The notes below the pieces were generated by a model that saw only the letters and a program-made list of their open reading frames with translations, was not told the DNA's origin and made no database searches. Positions 60,001 to 64,000 of a stretch of DNA of 64,000 bases are shown here, in pieces. Both the position numbers and the translations under genes were made by a program. Source of the DNA: Brachionus plicatilis (lineage: Eukaryota; Rotifera; Eurotatoria; Ploima; Brachionidae); the NCBI GenBank assembly GCA_010279815.1, contig QEOQ01000508.1:4637939-4701938 (forward strand), written 5' to 3'. Every line of letters begins with the position of its first letter. Position 1 is the first letter of the stretch.

Positions 60001-62367
60001 ATTTATTTAACAAAAACAATCAATAATTTAAATAATTCAGGTAAAGTTAATACAAAAATTCATATTCATAACTTTTTTTATTATTTATTTCAAACAAAAA
60101 AGGATAATTTTATTTTTCCACTTAGACAAATTATAAACTTTAAAAAATTAAATTTCATTGTCTTCAAAAGTTTTTACCGTAAACTCGAAGATACAACTGT
60201 AGAGTTAAAAAACGAAAATTCAGTTTTAATGCAGTCATTTAACATGTGTTTTGAATTATTTTCAAAAATGGTTTAAAGGACAGTTTGTTATGTCTCATTA
60301 AATATGCAAAAACTAATTTTTTTTCTCTAAAAAATAAAAAATTTTATTTTTACAAGAAAAATAGATTTTTGGTATAATTGCGTGGATTAAAACTGAAATA
60401 AAGCTTTATTTTTCAAAAATTAGCTGCCTCTCTTTCGATTGTCTTCTTATTCTTAATGCCAGGTTTCCTCCTCTAGGAATTTCGATTTGTGTCTCTTAAT
60501 ACTTTTTATTTGCAATAAATAGCACAATTCTTGTTTTAAAATAATTTGAAAACAGACGCCTAGAACCTTTATTTTGGTTACTAGTTGTCGGAGTTTTATT
60601 CATATTGAAAAAAATTTAAAAAAAAAATCCAAATAAATTTTTTAAAAAAAAATGTTAAATTTTAGAACTAAATGACGCTTTTAAATTCAAAAAACCAAAT
60701 TTAAAGTACTCATAAAATCAAAGGGGGTAATTTTTTGAATAAAAATTTTAGACTTTTTTTTGGAGAAAATAAATTTTTTTTTGCACAATTAATATTACAA
60801 AAGAAAATTCAATTTTTGCCCGTTCTTTAAACTTTTTTTGAAAAAAATTCGAAACACATGTTAAATGACTGCATTTAAAGTGAATTTTCATTTTTTTAAC
60901 CCTGCATCATAAAACCCGAATTTACGCTATTTAAAATCAATTAAAAAATTAACACCTATTAAAGTTCAATAAAAAAGGATATTTTAAAATTTTATTAAAA
61001 TTAACTTTACAAACCATGTAAAGTAATCGTTGTTAGGAAAAAAGTTATTTTTTCTCTATTATTTAGAAAAAAATATTACATTTTGATCTTAAACTTCAAT
61101 TTTCCTTTAAGACAAAAATTTAATATTTCTCTCTCTTTTAATAAAAAAAAGATATAAAATTCTTTAAAAAAATCAATATATTATATTGAGATAGACAAAA
61201 AATTTAAGTTTTATTGTAAGACAGTATGGCCGAGTGGTCTAAGGCGCCAGACTCAAGTTTGAAAAATAACTTAGAAAATGTGTGTTCTGGTCAGTGTATA
61301 CTGGCATGGGTTCAAATCCCACTGCTGTCAAAATTTTTTGCTAATTTTTTTTCACAATTTTAGATGCACCATTGGAAGCCTATTTGAAAATAGTCATGAT
61401 ACCACCAAATTTACTTCGGTTAATTCGAATTTTTCGAATTGGCTCGGCTTTAAGACATTATAAATTTGCCACAGGTATAAGAAAACTCTTGAATACACTG
61501 ATTATTTCTTTACCAGCTTCGTTCAACATCGGTATCCTTCTTGCTTTAATAATGTTTATCTATTCAATAATTGGAATGAACTTTTTTTTAAACATAAAAC
61601 TCATAAATGGATTAACTGAAACACAAAATTTCCAGACTTTTGGGAAGTCTATGATAACTCTATTCCGCATAAGTACTGGTGCTGGGTGGAATGAGCTTTT
61701 GATCGGTTTGAGTACTAGCAACTCAGATCCAGGCACAACATGTCAAACTGATTTTGATGTTCAAAGTATGAGTTCAACTTTTAATCCAAATAATGTAAAT
61801 GGATGTGGAGACTTTGGTCTGGCAATTGCTTTTTTGGTCACTTTTGTTATTCTGACCAGAGTCATTTTATTAAATCTATTCATTGCAGTTTTGCTAGAAA
61901 ATTATGAGTTGGCAAATTCTTTAGAAGAAAATGGAATAACTCAGGATGACTTTGAAATGTTTTTTCGAATTTGGAAAAATTATGATCCGTATGCAACTCA
62001 ATTTTTAAAATCAAGTGATTTGTCTAACTTTGTCGCTGAGCTGGAACGGCCTTTTGGAGTTCAGAAACCAAATGAAAAAGCTATAGCTTTGTTAAATTTA
62101 CCAATTACTAAAGATGACTTGGTGCATTGTCTGGATGTTTTGCATGGTTTGGCAAAATATGCTTTAAGTGATGTTGAAGAAGATGATGAATTTTATGATA
62201 TGCAAACTCGTTTAGATTTGCAATTTTTAAAACATTTCCCTATCCGAAAAGATCATGTTCCCGTAAATTCAACAATGCAGCGCAAGAAACAAGACTTAGC
62301 TGCAAGAAAAATACAAAAAGCAATCAAAAACTATGTTATTTCAAAAAGAATCAAAGCAAAAAAATAA
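54097..62367 (+). CDS. para-like (SCN): Four-domain voltage-gated sodium channel alpha subunit (Nav), divergent
   Basis: Pore-forming channel for action potentials. ATG at 54097 (MTSCFKKIKEFFSPKKEA). Early introns are 48-52 nt: at about 54486 a donor gives KTEQ-SFVVISKRF, leading into S1. DI contains S4 SALRAFRVLRVLKTV and P-loop FTLDYWDDVYQ (Asp at 55481). DII contains S4 SVFRTFRLLRIFKLAKTW and P-loop FRTFNGERIQ (Glu at 57703). DIII contains S4 LRALRTLRAIRPLKAISRL and P-loop QVATFQGWIE (Gln at 59067, across a 52-nt intron at 59071-59122). DIV contains S4 LLRLIRIFRIGSALRHYK and P-loop RISTGAGWNELL (Ala at 61681). The DIII-DIV linker reads VIDIFLTQNQLKYLQTM. An IQ motif (AARKIQKAIKNYVISKR) ends the protein. 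The DI extracellular loop has the Nav signature CPSGYTCLRGIGQNP. Total length is roughly 1,500 residues, short for Nav because the DI-II and DII-III linkers are brief. The signature motifs exclude NALCN and Cav. AATAAA at 62409-62414. Confidence 0.93.
56740..57650 (+). other. Nav intron between DII S5 and the DII P-loop
   Basis: About 0.9 kb. It contains one copy (57021-57110) of a repeat whose inverted partner is at 63737-63821. Its 3' end is a T-rich acceptor followed by TGGAATTTTTTGGATGTGCC (WNFLDVP). Exact intron borders are approximate. Confidence 0.6.
57021..57110 (+). repeat. ~90-bp interspersed repeat, copy 1
   Basis: It shares AAAAGGTGCAA-AAAGTATGTTG-ACT-TATTGCA, then T-rich text and TTTTTTATTAACTT, with the reverse complement of 63737-63821. 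It may be a MITE or SINE fragment; ends are not defined. Confidence 0.7.
60178..60927. mobile_element. Foldback/long-TIR non-autonomous element in the Nav intron
   Basis: The left arm (from 60178) and the reverse complement of the right arm (ending 60927) align from CGTAAA-TCG through GAAAATTCA, the exactly shared TGCAGTCATTTAACATGTGT and GGTTTAAAG-like text. The arms are at least 85 bp and probably about 180 bp. The core between them has no ORF. No clear target duplication was found, so the exact ends are uncertain. Confidence 0.78.
61220..61330 (+). tRNA. tRNA-Leu(CAA) with a 27-nt intron
   Basis: Acceptor stem GACAGTA pairs with TGCTGTC (one G-T wobble), with discriminator A at 61330. A box TGGCCGAGTGG; B box GGTTCAAATCC at 61309-61319. 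Anticodon stem CCAGA/TCTGG; anticodon CAA at 61254-61256. The intron (about 61258-61284) sits after position 37, as in other eukaryotic Leu-CAA genes. The long variable arm (CAGT/ACTG) marks a class II tRNA. A six-T pol III terminator follows at 61334-61339. It lies on the same strand as, and within an intron of, the Nav gene. Confidence 0.96.
61258..61284 (+). other. tRNA-Leu(CAA) intron
   Basis: It separates G37 from T38. The first bases TTTGAAA can pair with the anticodon arm region, as expected for the bulge-helix-bulge-like splicing substrate. Confidence 0.85.
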
Positions 62368-62806
62368 CTTTTATTGATCAAAATTATAAATTTTATTTAA
62401 AATCATGTAATAAAATATTTTTTAATCTTTTTTTTTTTGACTCTTTTTAAAATGAACATGTCAAAATGTTTTGCTGAAAATTATAAATTAAATATTTTTT
62501 TTAGAAAAGAGTCTATTTTTGTTTCAGACCCGTATATTTTATTTTTCATTTTATGCTCTTAATGTCTTTTAATACTTTTTAAGCGTCTTGACTTGAAATT
62601 CACTAAGACATCTCTCTATATCCGGATTAAACATAAAAATAAATGAATTATTTGAAAGATTTTAATCTTGAATTTGAACGCAGCATCGAATTTCAAAAAT
62701 TCTAAGTTATCGTCGCGTTCAAAACTAAAAATTATACACAAGTACTACACTAAAGATAATATAGCTATACCGGGTTTGTGCTAAAAAAATTGACTTTGTT
62801 TATTTT

Positions 62807-62846
62807 TTAACACTAGAACCACCAAAACGAGTCATTTTGACTCGTT
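62807..62846 (+). mobile_element. piggyBac-like terminus (one end only)
   Basis: TTAA is followed at once by CACTAGAACCACC and then a perfect 9-bp hairpin AACGAGTCA-TTT-TGACTCGTT (62826-62846). A TTAA target, a C(A)CTAGAA-like start and a sub-terminal palindrome are typical of piggyBac-type elements and their MITEs. No matching second end was found. Confidence 0.4.
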
Positions 62847-63156
62847 ATCAAAAATAAAGAATAAATCATATATTTTATGGCATGTGCTAATTCATTAACT
62901 AAAATTACTGATTTTTTACCAATTTTACTAGATGAATATAAAAATGACTTACATTTCATAAAATTACTTAGTTAATTTAAAAATGTGAATTTATTTTAAA
63001 AATCAAGTTTGATGCTAATTTTTTTAATATTTAATTAAATTTAAAAAAAAAAGTTTTTTTATTCAACTTTTTTTAAATTTTTTTTATCGTTTGCCTCTTT
63101 ATGAACCAAATTGTAATAAGCAAAGAATTATTGAGATCATAATTAGAAACAAGATT

Positions 63157-63589
63157 ACAGAACTCACATTTTTCATCAAAATTTTTTACACTGAAAGATC
63201 TAGATTTAAATTTATATCTTTTTAGACAAAGAAAAAATAATAATGTAAATCTACACTTTATTGAGTTTATTAAAATGTTTCCAAAATTTGACATAGATTA
63301 CATCTATAATTTTCTTAATTATGTAAAATACAAAAAAATAATAACCTAAAATAATGTCAAATCACCTTTCTCTCTCCTTTTCTTTCTTCTTATTCTATTT
63401 TATACTATTTATTTAAATTTATAAATTAAAACAGTTTGATTTATATTAAAAATTTATTTAATTTTTTTTTATTTTTTATTTTTAATAAATGAGTGTGTTC
63501 ACCATGTTCGCATGAAAGACTAATGTCTGCTCTGAACACATTGAAAAAAAAAAAAAAGATCACAGAACTCACATTTTTCATCAAAATTT
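63157..63589 (+). repeat. 28-bp exact direct repeat, 405 bp apart
   Basis: Identical 28-mers at 63157-63184 and 63562-63589, starting ACAGAACTCACATTTTTCAT. Upstream AGAT(T/C) also matches, and a related TTCTTAATTAT follows each, so this is a partial local duplication. Confidence 0.85.
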
Positions 63590-63736
63590 AAACCATAATA
63601 TTCTTAATTATCCAAATATTGTTCTAATTTAAAAAAAAAATCTAATTGTACAAAACATCCTTCTCTGGCTTAAAAAGATTCTCAAAATCGAGTTAAACGT
63701 CTATCTGCTGATTTTTAGTTTTATTTTTGATGATTT

Positions 63737-63821
63737 AAAATTTAAGTTAATAAAAAAAACTTAAAAAAATACTGCAACATAGTACAACATACTTTATTGC
63801 ACCTTTTCTACCTGAAATAAT
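63737..63821 (-). repeat. ~90-bp interspersed repeat, copy 2 (inverted)
   Basis: Reverse complement of the repeat at 57021-57110, including AAATTATT, GGTGCAA(T/C)AAAGTATGTTG and TATTAACTT. About 80 percent identical by eye. Confidence 0.7.
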
Positions 63822-64000
63822 TAAAAAATTCTGTAATTGTAAAGGACTAGGAAAAATATTATCTTTAATAGAATGCAAAACATTTTTTTAAATCAATTAG
63901 AAATTGATTTATTCAATAATATTTTTTTTGTTATTTGAATTTTTATTATAAATATTAATTTTGTTTTCATAATTTTTTTTAAATTTTAAAATAGAACATT

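Larger units (their letters stand above)
59733..61363 (+). other. 1.63-kb Nav intron in domain IV (S3-S4 region)
   Basis: The donor TTTTAT|GTAAGT follows NILSIL; the acceptor CAATTTTAG precedes APLEAYLKIV (phase 1). The intron carries two insertions on record here: a long inverted-repeat element (60178-60927) and a tRNA-Leu gene (61220-61330). Confidence 0.9.
62368..64000. other. Downstream of Nav, no gene seen
   Basis: It contains the Nav polyadenylation signal (62409-62414) and a TTAA-flanked piggyBac-like terminus with hairpin (62807-62846). An exact 28-bp direct repeat occurs at 63157-63184 and 63562-63589. The inverted partner of the 57.0-kb repeat is at 63737-63821. The small minus-strand ORF at 63073-63294 is not convincing. 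Confidence 0.55.

Noticed and set aside
1..64000. CRISPR arrays, bacterial operons, viral genes
   Set aside because: Genes are spliced animal genes; no regularly spaced repeats, Shine-Dalgarno-led operons or viral proteins were seen.

Overview
The window is strongly AT-rich (about three quarters A+T by eye) animal nuclear DNA. Most introns are tiny (48-52 nt where I placed both splice sites), mixed with a few kilobase-sized ones. The gene set is metazoan: a spectraplakin, a PAPS transporter, a WIPI autophagy protein, a subunit of the little elongation complex, CEP19, a cadherin, a Shab/Kv2 potassium channel and a four-domain voltage-gated sodium channel. Short introns, low GC and an Nav gene would suit a small protostome such as a monogonont rotifer. 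That placement is inference.

Left part, minus strand (1-20.75 kb): the 5' half of a spectraplakin (DST/MACF1/Shot). In transcription order it has a first coding exon at 20.7 kb, CH1 in four exons at 17.2-18.4 kb, an 8.3-kb intron, CH2 at 8.4-8.9 kb, a plakin domain with an SH3 insert at 5.7-8.3 kb, and further helical exons running off position 1. The big intron holds a same-strand, GC-richer ORF starting Met-Gly-Asn (11.2-12.3 kb). A second ATG-initiated exon at 3.7-4.2 kb is phase-compatible with the next spectraplakin exon. Both look like alternative starts or a nested gene.

Middle (22.3-38.1 kb): SLC35B2/PAPST1 (-), WIPI2/Atg18 (-), then divergently ICE2/NARG2 (+), which converges on CEP19 (-). 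A dead Tc1/mariner copy with intact terminal repeats and a TA duplication follows, then a 1313-residue single-exon cadherin (-).

From 38.1 to 48.8 kb there is a gene-poor stretch holding a 239-bp MITE with a perfect 8-bp target duplication and a small LINE-tail-like fragment.

Right part, plus strand (48.8-62.4 kb): a two-exon Kv2 channel followed by a multi-exon Nav channel. The Nav gene reads D-E-Q-A at its selectivity ring instead of D-E-K-A or D-E-E-A, has IFL for the IFM inactivation particle, and has lost the P-loop tryptophan in domain II. Its last large intron carries a long inverted-repeat element and a complete intron-containing tRNA-Leu(CAA) gene that ends 33 bases before the next exon. 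The unusual Nav filter, the tRNA packed against a splice acceptor and the alternative spectraplakin starts are the most interesting observations. I saw no bacterial-type system, CRISPR array or viral gene.
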